From Phoronis australis (Eukaryota; Phoronida; Phoronidae), in contig NMRA01000790.1 in NCBI GenBank assembly GCA_002633005.1, positions 1 through 64,000 on the forward strand: a DNA stretch of 64,000 nucleotides, in the 5' to 3' direction. A program made the position numbers and the translations under genes. The notes beneath the pieces were generated by a model. The model had not been told where the DNA came from, did not search any database, and was given only the letters and a program-made list of their open reading frames with translations. Positions 22,461 through 34,124 of the stretch are shown here, piece by piece. How positions within the stretch are numbered: the first letter of the stretch is position 1; each line of letters starts with the position of its first letter.

Positions 22461-23963
22461 ATCTAAACATACAACAAGCGCTGACTTGCAGGAGCACGCG
22501 TCTGGCTGTGAGCTCGGCGGGCTTTTTCCTGTTTTTGAAACTGAGAGAGTTGATTCGGAAAGTTTTAAAGCCACAAAACAGAAAAAACAACCTACGGTCC
22601 CAAATCAAATAATATCAGAGACCCACTAACATTACATATCGTATCGTTCCGGGCAGAGTGTAATCGTCTCGTCTGCTCTTCAGAGAATTACAGGTTCAAG
22701 CTATTTTTGGACATGAGCAGGGGACCACGAATATGTATTGAAAAAAAATCAAGTGAACTAAAAAGCAATCCAGAGTTAGTTTTAGTATTTTGTAAAGGAG
22801 TATACCTCACAAAAATTTAATGAATATGAGAAATTATATGTATACACGTTATTATACACTCTCCCTAAGTTCAGTGCAACAAGGTCAATGGTAGACACTC
22901 GTGGAACTATTTCCCAGGCAGCCTGGAATCTTTATGAAGATTGCCGTCAAAATACAGCTAGATTGTGTACTGAGCCCCCTTAGACCCCGAAATTTCACAC
23001 ATTCCCGTGTAGTTCTGCTCGTAACCTCGTCATTAAACTTAAATCAACACTTAAACCTAACGACCGCTTGGGGTGCTTGCAAAATTAGGAAGTCAACCGA
23101 GACTCATCTTGCTCGGTGAAGCCGTCTTCAAGTGAAAAACAATCTGAACAGCGTCATTTTCTTGCATAAGTCTCTGCCTGTTGCACAAAGAAAATCTGTC
23201 GTCGTTTTCAAAGCAGTACGGTCGTGACACATGCACGTACCATTTCTATAGCGACAGATCCGCAGCAGCAAAATTTATTCTGAAATTTCGTTTGTAACAA
23301 ATGAAACCAGTTAGATTGCATTTTTAATGACCTTAATTTTGTGCCAGATTTCGTTTAATCAGTTTTTACCCACGTCTTTGCCAAGCTGTATATTTAGAAT
23401 ACAGCTTTGCAACAAAGATAGCTACCTCTGTGACAACGACAGAGATCTCACAATCCGCAATTTCTTACGCCACTTTCTATTTTTACCACCAGTCTTGAAC
23501 CAGAGTAGATTTGTTTAGCCAAGTCTTATGCTAAAGTCACTCAATGGCAATGTACTTAAATTAGGCAATGTGAAAAAAGAGTAAGGATACCTCTATCTCA
23601 GCAGGCCGTGGGTCAAAGGGGTTGTGGGTCATGGTCACGGGGTTGTCAAATGTCCTGGTCGAGGGGGTTTTGCAATAATCTGCATAATGTCCTGGGTTGC
23701 ACTTTGGATCTGGCAACTATGAATACTACTCACCTTTTGCATTACAATAGACACATAGTAACCCAGTGTCAAAGATTTTATTACCAGCTTCTTTGGGTTT
23801 GGGGAGAAGTGAGCGAAGACGGGTGGCAATGATAATCGTTTATCATTAGTAGCAGTGATTTCTGCCATTTAAGATAGTACTCAGTTTATTTGTCGGGTTT
23901 CTTACTTTAAATTTTTTACTCCATGCAATTGCGATGTTAACTTGTCTTAATGTTTTTTCACAG

Positions 23964-24062
23964 GTCGGTTGTACCCCACTTCATCGAGCAATTGAGAACG
24001 ATTATAAAAGCAAAGTAGAGGTGCTGCTAGAGCATAATGCCAATGTGAACGCCCTGAATAAG
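23964..24062 (+). CDS. Ankyrin-repeat exon A2 (33 residues)
   Basis: Acceptor TTTTTTCACAG, donor AAG|GTACAG, 99 nt, phase 0. Encodes VGCTPLHRAIENDYKSKVEV and then LLEHNANVNALNK. The C-terminal half is nearly identical in nucleotide sequence to exon A1, while the first helix has diverged. Confidence 0.83.
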
Positions 24063-26252
24063 GTACAGTAATCATTGTGTGAAGTATAAATCGACATACG
24101 AAGCAATCTGTTGTCTTCTTCTAAAATTGTGCTTACCCCAAATTTTATCTTGAGTTGGATATTAAGGTTTTCTCGAACCTTGTAAATATTGACCTCCATT
24201 CTAACTCATATATCAGTAAAAGTGTATTTTCTGAAAGAAAATGGTCAAAGATTGTAAAAATATGTTTTATTTTGATGTGTTATTATATTTATTATGTTAA
24301 CATCATTCTCAAACAAAATTACTAGGAAGATCAATTCCATACCAAAATAACCTCTTGGAGAGTTTCAATGAACCCTTTTCAAATGAAAACTTCAACCTCA
24401 AAATAGCTTGTAGGAATTTTTAGATTACTCTGTTTGTTTTGTTTCTACACCGAAGTTACTTGCAAAGTCTAAGATATTTTTGTAAAACATTGCAATCGTA
24501 TTTGTCTTACATGTAGAGTTCGCAAAATGTAGTTGTTTAAAAACAGAATAGAAACAAAGTAAGTGGCAGTATTAATAAAATAACGAAAACAGGTACATTT
24601 ATGAAACATGTGGTAAGGATAATGGAAATTCTTTGCTACATTACACTCACTTAAATCATAAGTAATGATTAACATGATTGTGACAGTCAAGCCCAATGTA
24701 AATTAAGAAAATATATTTAAAACAGGCATAACCAAAGAATTATGATTGATGTAAGGCCCCCTCGACCCCTCAAATCCCACACACCAAAACCCCCTCAATC
24801 CACGATGCCCTCGACCCCCAACCCGCAACCCCCTCGACCTAGTCTACGCACGCTCGACATTATCTAAACATACAGCAAGCGCTGACTTGGAGGACCAACG
24901 AGTCTGGCCGTGAGCTCGGCGGGCTTTTTCCTGTTTTTGAAACTGAAAGAGTTGATTCGGTAAGTTTTAAAGCCAAAAAAACAGAAAAAACAACCTACGG
25001 TACCAAATCAAATCAAATCAGAGGCTTACTAACATTGCATATCGTATCGTTCCGGGCAGAGTGTAATCGTCTCGTCTGCTCTTCAGTGAATTGCAGTTTC
25101 AATTTGGACATTAGCAGGGGATCGCAAATATGTATTGAAAAAATGTCAAGTGAACTAAAAAGCAATCCAGGGTTAATTTTAGTATTTTGTAAAGGAGTAT
25201 ACCTCACAAAAATATAATGAATATGAGAAATTATATGTATACACGTTATTATACACTCTCTCTAAGTTCAGTGCAACATGGTCAATGGTAGACACTCGTG
25301 GAATTATTTCCCAGGCAGCCTGGAATCTCTATGAAAATTGTCGTCAAAAATACAGCTAGATTGTGTACTGAGCCCCCTTAGACCCCGATTTTTCACACAG
25401 CCCGTGTAGTTCTGCTCGTCACCTCGTCATTAATGTTAAATCAACACTTAAATCTAACAACCGTTTGGGGTGCTTGCAATATCAGGAAGTCATCCTAGAC
25501 TCATCTTGCTCGGTGAAGTCGTCTTCAAGTGAAAAACAATCTGATCAGCGTCATTTTCTTGCATAATTCTCTGCCTGTTGCACAAAGAAAATCTCTTGTC
25601 GTTTTCAAAGCAGTATGCTCGTGACACGTGCACGTACCATTTCTATAGCGACAGATCTGCAGCAGGAAAATTTGTTCTGAAATTTGGTTTGTAACAAATG
25701 AAACCAGTTAGAGTGCATTTTTAATGACACTAATTTCGTGCCAGATTTCGTTTGATCGGTTTTTACCCACGTCTTTGCGCCAAGCTGTATATTTAAAATA
25801 CAGCTTTGCAACAAAGATAGCTACTTCTGTGACAACGAGAGAGATCTCACAATCCGCCATTTCTTACGCCACTTTCTGTTTTTACCACCAGTCTTGAACC
25901 GGAGCAGATTTTTGTAGCCAAGTCTTATGCTAAAGTCACTCAATGGCAATGTACTAAAATTAGGCAGTGAGTTTTAAGATACTACTCAGTTTATTTGTCG
26001 TTTCGCGTTGTCTCTCTTCATTGTTTGAATGGTAAAATTCAGTGAAATACAAGAAAGAAAAGGGACATGGGACCCACTGCAACTACTGTCTCTTTGTTGA
26101 GAAACCTCAACCTCTATCGGATAGACTTCTTGAGTAACACAGTTGAGCAACATGACTTGCGTGCACCACCCGTTACCATAGTGGATTTAATAACCCCTAT
26201 AAGGAAGCAATGAGTGAACTTCTAGAATTATCTTGAGTTTTGCGGAAGATTA

Positions 26253-26570
26253 AAAACGAGTTGTGCGAAACATCTATAGAAGATTAAATTAAACAAATGT
26301 GAAGTGAATCAAATAAAGGATGGGAAGTAAAAAGTGAAACAAACACACAGTGAGCCAAAACGATATGTCAGTGGAAAGAATAATTTGACACACAACTTTT
26401 TGTTAATTATTAAAAACGAGTTGTGCGAAACATCTATAGACGAACAAATTAAACAAATGTGTAGTGAGTCAAAAAGTGATGGGAAGCAATTAATGAAACA
26501 AACACACTGTCAGCCAAAACGATATGTCAGTGGAAAGAATAATTTGACACTCAATATTTTTAGAAAACTG
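26253..26570. repeat. 160-bp tandem pair
   Basis: The segment beginning AAAACGAGTTGTGCGAAACA at about 26252 repeats at about 26412; both include CAAAACGATATGTCAGTGGA. The paralogous unit at about 47940-48090 has one copy, so the duplication happened after the larger unit duplication. Confidence 0.8.
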
Positions 26571-28310
26571 TTTGTTAATACTATTTAATAAAAGGTTGGT
26601 TTAATGGGAAGTTAACGTAAATATCCTATATAAAGGCATGACGGACTCGGAAAAAAACACATACCATGGTTGAACGATTTTCACTCTGAATGCAATAATG
26701 CTGAAGGTTTCAAGTGAAAATAGACCGGAAGTGTTACTGTGCACATATATATTCAATAGTTTAAACATTTGTTAAATATCCAATACAAGGCATAAATCAT
26801 CAAGTGAAGACCTTATGTATCATTTCCTATTCCATTACATGTATGTGTTTTCTCTCATTGCATTAAATATACCTGCTTTTGATATTCTAAAATTGCTGCT
26901 TTCGGTATGCAAAAGCATGACATTTTCTTCGTAAACATTTGAAAGCCTGTCACTACGTTCAAACACGGTGATTGGTATATGAGAGACAAACTAGGACCAC
27001 ATACACACAGTTTTAAGCTGAATGTGAAAGATAACCTCTAGAGAGATTTTTTATTTCTTTTCATTTTCTCGGGAAATACCCCTTAATAGATAATTTCTAT
27101 ACATACATATAGTGACTCCAACAAGTAAGCCTACACGTAGTATGCTTACCGCATGCTGATGATATTGCAGGTATTGCAAGTGCACCAAGACAGTTATAAC
27201 AACGAAAAAAATTGATGAAACGAAATTATGAGATTCAGAAACTGGGATCCTCTAGAGAGCGTTAAAAATTGTCGCGTAATTTCCAAATTGTGTTTAAGAT
27301 TAGCACGAAACAGCAACTTGGGTGAATCTTGCTAAACATTTTTTAGGGCCCCAGCATATAGTGGATAATGTCAGAGAGTTTATCTCTGTACTAAAATTAT
27401 GTGCTTTGCAAAAATGAGAGACAGAAGGAGAGGAGTGGAAGAGAGAGAGAGGGATAGGGAGAGGATAGGGAGACATGTATTCTCGCAACAAAACTTCTTT
27501 CAAGCAAGTCTCATTCAACGGCAAGCTATTTTCTACTTTCCTAAGCTGCACGCATATTTTCTTGAGTTGCCGGGCAGCACGTCTAGTCCCGCTGTCTAAT
27601 TCGCACATGAGAGTTCCAAAACTCATAACACCAAGTGGAGACAACTTCGATTCGTAGGTACATGTATTAATATGTGTAACGTTATGTGAATATGTATATG
27701 TATCTTATATACATGTATGTATATAACCCCTTCACAGAGGACCAACATACAACAGACTGAAATACATACACAAAACGTATCGAGAGTGGCATAGATGAAA
27801 TTATTGCGAGACATTAATCAGCTTATCAAGAGACACCAAACTAAAAGACAAAAGGGCTTTTCATCGGTTTTTAGGCACTTGCATTGACCCATTGAACTCT
27901 AAAAACCACTGTCGGGCAGTTGAGCATCTTTCATTCAACAAAAACCGCTGTCTGTACATGTTTGTGTGTTGCAGGGAACATTTCACCTTAAAAATGTTTT
28001 GGCTTAGACCCAGATGCCCAGCTTTGTACCCCCATGTCCCGCTTTTGATTCAATTGTTCCCTTTTTGGTTGTTGAACGTTGGCCGTGACAGTTATGCAAT
28101 AGGTGTCCAAAATAACAATGACTCTTTTAATAAGTATTGTTGTTTTCCAGAGTCCACTTTCTTTAGTACATTGCAATCATAAAAATTAAATTTTGTTCCA
28201 CTGTGTCTTGGTTACGATATCATACATTACATGCATCAGGATCAAAAACTTTAATTTTTCGTAGGAAATAGTTGATGTCTATACTTTTCTGGAAAGACCT
28301 GGGGCCCGTT

Positions 28311-28550
28311 CCAACAAAACTGACTTAGCTAAGACAAATCTTAAATTTTAGTAAGTTTTAAGATAAGACTTAAATTTGTCTCGAAACCGTTTCAAGAAAG
28401 AGATCTTAAGTTTGAATTAAGTTTTTGATAAAAGTTTTGTCTTAATTTTAACTATCTTACCGGATATGGAAGTTTCAAAGTATGGAAGTTAAGACAAATC
28501 TTAGACTTAAGTCAAAAATGAACTTAAGTCAGTTTCTTGGAACGGGCCCC
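28311..28550. mobile_element. MITE with about 26-bp terminal inverted repeats
   Basis: The left end GGGGCCCGTTCCAACAAAAC and the reverse complement of the right end GGGGCCCGTTCCAAGAAACT match closely and both continue TGACTTA. The interior is rich in CTTAAG words. Paralogous sites at about 31408 and 53808 read AAATACCTGCACT without the insert, giving an empty-site proof. The target duplication is 3 bp (CTG) or less, depending on where the terminal G/C run is cut. Confidence 0.9.
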
Positions 28551-30103
28551 TGCACTATAACTCGCGTGATGACTTATCCACCTTAGATGTACCTTTCAAA
28601 ACTAGGTGATGGATGCTGCATACTTTCGATTGATTAGAAAACCTTTACTTCCAAATTTGAGATAGAAACTTGGAGTAGCTTATCTTGTTTTTTTTTGTAA
28701 ATATCACTCCTTAAAAATTGCATTTGTGTCGAACCGCACCAAAAGTCTAATTAATTATAATATATTAACAGTCGTAATGGTTTTGCTGTTCATTTTTATA
28801 ACACATTTCTGTTTCATTTCCAATTTTATGTCAATATTACACGCTGATATTTTTTCATATTTTGGTAACAATCTTGGTTTTTAGAAACAATAAAAAATAA
28901 ACTGATTAGTTATGTCGGTAGGTCAGTTACTGTATCTACGTTCAGTTGAGAGTAGAGTTTTGTTCCGAAAGTATGAACGCAACGGAATAAAGACTGAACA
29001 AAGAAAAGTGTCGTGCATTTAACAGATTCTGTATAGTTATGCAAAATGAGTTTTTTTGTATTTTCTTGCTTCTATTATAGTCATCAGGAGGTGACAATGG
29101 GCTTTATGTGATATGACAAGTCGGTTGTAAAACGATAGAGTTCCAAAAAGTTTAAAGGGCCGTAAATCCCGTTACACACAACGGAGCAAAGGAATGCAAA
29201 TAACTATCTCTCCAAGATCGGTGTTGTCATTCCAGGGAAAGAATTTCCTGTATTGCGTTAGTATTATTACGAGAAATTTGATTTTAACATTCAACTGCCT
29301 TTCCAACAATCAGGATTTTTCGTTGGTAAACCACCATTGGTATTAAGCTAAAATAATTTCTTTAGTTAAACCTTCTACTGCTACTATTACCGATCTAAGT
29401 CCCACTGGATGCATGACATTATTATGCCCTACAAGGCATTTTGGAACGGACAACTATGAATGCTTCTTACCCTACTTGGATTATAATAGACACAGTGTCA
29501 CGAGTTTAATTTCCAAATTCTTTCGTTAGATTTTATTTCATTGTTTCAATGTTAAAATTCAGTCGACTACAACACATGGCAACTACCGTCTTTTTTCCGG
29601 AAGCCTCAAGGTAAACCTTCTTGGGCAAACACAAATGGGCAACATGACTTAAATACATCACCCCTTACCGGTGTGATCTTAATAACCCCTCAGAAAGCAG
29701 TAAAGTTCGAGAAAAACGTGATTGATTTGTGCATATGTTTAGCAGACTACAGCGACAATTGGCAACATTACCTCCACTAAACTCATAAAGCGCAACAGAC
29801 ATTGTTGGTTGAGGGCTAAGATCAATCTAGCTTTAAAGCCTGAGAACCAAGTATGTATTCTCAGATGTAGAAACAATTTTTGTTTAATATGAGTAACTAC
29901 CACATACATGTATATTGCATGTTTTTGCCAAGAAATTTCCTCATCTTTTGATGTTATTAATGCTTGTCTTTCGCATCCTTGCTCAACTTCAGAGGGCAAA
30001 ATGGGAACACATTAGACTAAAAATTGCTTTCAAAAGGATTTCTTACCTTAATTTTTTACTCCATGCAATCGCTATGTTAACTTGTCTTAACGTTTTTTCA
30101 CAG

Positions 30104-30202
30104 GACGGTAGTACCCCACTTCATCTAGCAGCTATACGTGGACCCACAGGCATAGTAGAGGTGCTGCTACAGCATAATGCCAATGTGAACGCTCAGGATA
30201 AG
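30104..30202 (+). CDS. Ankyrin-repeat exon A3 (33 residues)
   Basis: Acceptor TTTTTTCACAG, donor AAG|GTACAG, 99 nt, phase 0. Encodes [20 protein letters not shown] followed by [13 protein letters not shown], the closest of the five to the ankyrin consensus. It is followed 60 bp later by a LINE fragment. Confidence 0.88.
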
Positions 30203-30262
30203 GTACAGTAGTCATTGTGTGAAGTATAAATCGACATACGAAGCAATCTGTTGTCTTCTTCT

Positions 30263-31339
30263 GTTGAATTTTGTAACATTGGGATTGTTGTAGCTCCATG
30301 CAGGCAAATATCGTTTCCTAAGGACATCGTAGATTGGGCATTCGATAACAAAATGATATTCTGACTCGACATATGTCCTAACACAGAGAGTGCATAACCT
30401 TTCTGTTCTACCCTTTTCAATCATTAGTGGATGCACTGAACATCTCAATCTTACAATATCAGATCTAACATTTACATTGTCAATTACAACTAAATAGTTT
30501 TCAAAACATAGATTTTACTTAAAAATTCTGTAAGTTTCCAGCTTAAACGAATTGTTCAAAATATTTTGCCATTTTTGCTGATCAATATCTTTGCATCTTT
30601 GATTAAAAAGTGATATGAAGCTTGTCTCAGAACCAACACCCTGATAATACCATGCTTCTCCAAAACCAAACTGAAATAGCAATTTCTTAACATCATTAAC
30701 CCAGCACGGTTTATTAACATTTTCCGTCATGTTGTACTGCCATTCAAAGCTATGATATGTAATTTTTGACTCATCGGTTCTTAATAGTTTTAACCAATAT
30801 TTCATACTTCTAGGAAGTCAGTAAGCAATCAAGGAGTAACGACCCATCTCACCTCTAGCAGTCGATGAAATTGCCGTGCTAGGCAAATTTAAAATTTCTT
30901 TACACAATTTTATGTGGACTATTTCAATACATTCGTAATCAATAAAACCCCAGATCTCACAGCCATAATGAAGTATCGGCAATATTTTACAATCGAATAA
31001 TTTTAAACTAACTTCAACAGAGAGTGCATTAAGACCATTGACATTTTTTCTCATTAAATTCACTGCCTTAGTAGCCTGTAATGATAGTGTTTTCTCTGCG
31101 CAAGACCACGAACCTTTCGTGGTAAACATTATCCCTAGATGTTTATATGCATTTACTATATTAACAGTATTCCCATCATACGTCCATTTTTCATACGATC
31201 GTAACATTCCACCTTTTCTGAAAACAATTATCTTAGTCTTCGACATGTTAACGATCAATTTCCATTTCTGACTATACTCATATAAAATGTTCATTTTTTT
31301 CTTCAGTCCTTTCACACTATAAGAAAATAAAACATGCAT
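30263..31339 (-). pseudogene. Non-LTR retrotransposon (LINE) RT C-terminal fragment
   Basis: A single reverse-strand frame from 31339 to about 30263 is broken only by TGA (about 30815) and TAA (about 30516). It starts just past the catalytic YADD box with LFSYSVKGLKKKMNILYEYS and NMSKTKIIVFRKGG (RT motif 7). It continues with NAYKHLGIMFT, ILHYGCEIWG and EMGRYSLIAY, and ends with the Cys/His knuckle RLCTLCVRTYVESEYHFVIE plus CPIYDVL. It lacks the 5' RT domain, endonuclease and a poly-A tail. It joins two different parts of the intron unit, so it may have come with a rearrangement rather than as a simple insertion. Confidence 0.85.
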
Positions 31340-34124
31340 ACATTGGGATCAAAAACTTTTAATATCTCAAGGAAATAGTTGATTTCTAAGCTCTTATGAA
31401 ATACCTGCACTGCAACTAGCGTGTTAATTTATACACATTACATGCACCTTTCAAAACTCCGTGCTGGATTCTGCACTTTTTCTATTGATTAGAAATACTT
31501 TAATTCCAAATTCGGGATAGAAGCTTGTAGGAGAATATCGTATTTTTGGTAAATATCACTGCATTTAAAATATAATGGTGTTCAACCTCACCAAAAATCA
31601 ATTAATTATAATATATTAACATGTATAATTTTGGATGAAGCCTGGCTAAATTATCCATAGCGATGTGGCGGATTCATGTTCCTAATCTCTTGTCTCTGTA
31701 GGTTAGACATCTTTTGAATCAGGTGTAATGACTTTGCTGTTCATTTTTATTAAAACTTTCTGGTTTATTTCCTTTTTATGTTAATATTTCTCATTGCTAT
31801 TTTTCATAATTTGGAAACGTACAAAAAATTCCTACAAAAAATGATAATTTATGAATTACTTTTTGCTTCTGGTATAATCGTCACAAAATGACAATGGGCT
31901 TTCTTGTGATATAGCAATGTTCTTGAGAAATGACGGAGTTGCACACACCGGATCAAAGGAATGTAAACAACTCTCACGCAGGAGCAGCGTGCAACCTTAG
32001 CGGCTATGAGATTGAGGTTGGCATTCCAGGGAAAGATTTTTTTGTATTGCAGTAGCACTATTAAGGGAGATTTAACTTAACATTTGCGTGTAACCGATCT
32101 GTGGGCGTTGGTGACCCTGCCTGTCCGAAATCATGATTTTTCGCTAGTAAATAACCATTTGTATGAAATATATTCATTTAGCGGTCCCAGTTAAACAAAG
32201 ATGCTTTTGATACAATATCCGATCACAATCCCATTGGATACATGACGCATTATGCCCTACAAGGCATTTTGGAACTGGCAACTATAAATTTTCTTACTCT
32301 AATTGAATTACAATAGACACAGTGTCAGAAGTTAAATTTTCAACTTCTTTCGTCGAATTATTTTCATTGCTTGATTGCCAAAATTCATTTGACTACAACA
32401 AATTGCAAATACTGTCTCTGTTGAGAGGCCTAAACCTCTACTGGTTAAGCTTCTTGAACAACGCAATTGTGCAACTTGACTTACGTGTACATGTAACTGC
32501 ACCATCGCTTACCAGAGTGATCTTAATAACCTCTCAGAAAGCAGTGAAATTTAGTAGAGCCGGGCCATTGGTAGCCACTTTGGGTAATGTTTCCGTGGCA
32601 ACGATAGCGGGCACACAATATGCCATTTCAGATCACGTTCTCACGTCATTTTCTGTTTTCAATCACCAGACTTGAGCCAGAGTAGGCCCGCTTGTAGGTA
32701 CATGTATGTCTCATTGGAATGTCACTCAGCGAGGTAATAAGATTATGAAATATGATCAAATGGTAAAAAATGGCTGAACTACGGCAGGTCGTGAGTCGAG
32801 GAGGGCGTGAATCGGGGAGGGGGGGGTTCTCTAGGGGTGTTGTTGTTGAGGGTGTTGGGGGGGCTTTAGAACAATCCGTAGAATACATGTATGTCCTAAA
32901 GTGAAAATGTCCGGTTATAATTACGCACAAATTTTGTAATCTTAAATGCAGTCCACACACAGGCCTATCCTACAACAAGTAAGTCCTGAAACGAGTTGCC
33001 GCTAGGTTGTAAACTGTCTAATAATACTTACCTCGCTGGTGACAACTTACTCCACGTTTTCGATGTAGGGTAATTAATGTTCCATGGTAACCTGCGCCAC
33101 TTTTAATCATTGTGAGGTCGCAAAGTGTGGTAAAACGTAAGGAGTTATTAGTTTCGTATTCTTGTCAGCTGTCCTTTGTCATGGAAAGAGCGACAACTTC
33201 CACCTTACCTTTGTTATCAAGTATCTGGGTTTTTTTCTTCTCGGCTTAAAAGTCGTATCAGTTGCACTTGTGCAAGTTATTATGGAATATACTGAGTGCG
33301 GATGAGACTGTGTGATCGGCGGATTTTGATACACTTTAAAACGTCAAAGTTTTCATCACGTCATTATTCTGTTGTTTTTTTTCAAGAAGTGAAGACATGG
33401 CAACAAAAGGATATAGCGCAAGTTATCTACTGTGGTCTTAAAACCAGAACATCTCATTCGCAGGAAAGTTCTCGAGAAATTTGCAGTGCCATTCTATGTG
33501 AACTACCCATGTTGCACATACTGCATATTCGTTCATACCATAACTCATCCGTATTGTTGGGAGACTCAAATGCCCCATGGGTAATGCAATGCTTCATGAG
33601 AGAAATGCAAGAAATCAATTCTACTTGAGAATGCCTTGAATGCTTTTGGTCTATTTTGTCACAAATTCAGTGAGGTTCATCTTCTTTCCTCTCCCTCAAC
33701 TTACTGTTTACATTAATTTTTCTAAAATTATACGTGTAGGTCATGTAACCTCACTTACATGTGCAGTTATGACTGCAATTTTTTTCAATATTACATTTAG
33801 GTCATTCTGTAAAAATTTAGTAAACTTCGAAGGAGTTTTGTTCGACGGAGTAGAAATCTTTAATTGGTAATTGCATCATTTCCAAGTCGATTTTGAGTCG
33901 TGTTCAATGCAATGGTTTGTAATTGTAATTGTCAGGGATTGTATAACTTGTAGATACCGCGATTAAAGTATTGGATTGGGGACTACATTGATTGAGTCCA
34001 CTATGTACATTTTTGTTTTTGGCCACACGTTAACATGTTGAAGTGAGGACCTTGTACGTTTTCAAATGTGTCAACAGCTTTTGTTGGGCCTGCCATTTAG
34101 AAAATTTGGACTTTTCAAGTACAG
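31340..34124 (+). other. Duplicated intron segment, paralogous to 53.8-58.45 kb
   Basis: Runs parallel to 53880-55446 and 57353-58450, including CAATGGGCTTTCTTGTGATA, the G-rich tract at 32790-32875 and AGTTGCACTTGTGCAA. The 110-codon frame at 33296-33628 is broken in its paralog near 57620-57960, so I treat it as non-coding. Confidence 0.65.

Larger units (their letters stand above)
21480..26010. repeat. Two tandem ankyrin-exon units, period about 2.39 kb
   Basis: The exons at 21571 and 23964 are 2393 bp apart. Intron sequence after them (for example GTCATTGTGTGAAGTATAAA, and the C-rich and G-rich tracts) is duplicated along nearly the whole length, with copies continuing to about 26.0 kb. 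Each unit is exon plus downstream intron, a direct record of single-repeat exon duplication. Confidence 0.85.
24063..30103 (+). other. Intron between ankyrin exons A2 and A3
   Basis: Six kilobases of intron made of duplicated units, with the 160-bp tandem at 26253-26570 and the MITE at 28311-28550. No additional exon was found. The AG-rich patch at 27419-27475 (GAGAGAGAGAGGGATAGGGA) is simple sequence. Confidence 0.5.

Noticed and set aside
33296-33628. 110-codon ORF
   Set aside because: The paralogous segment at 57.6-57.96 kb has stops and indels in this frame, and no domain is seen.
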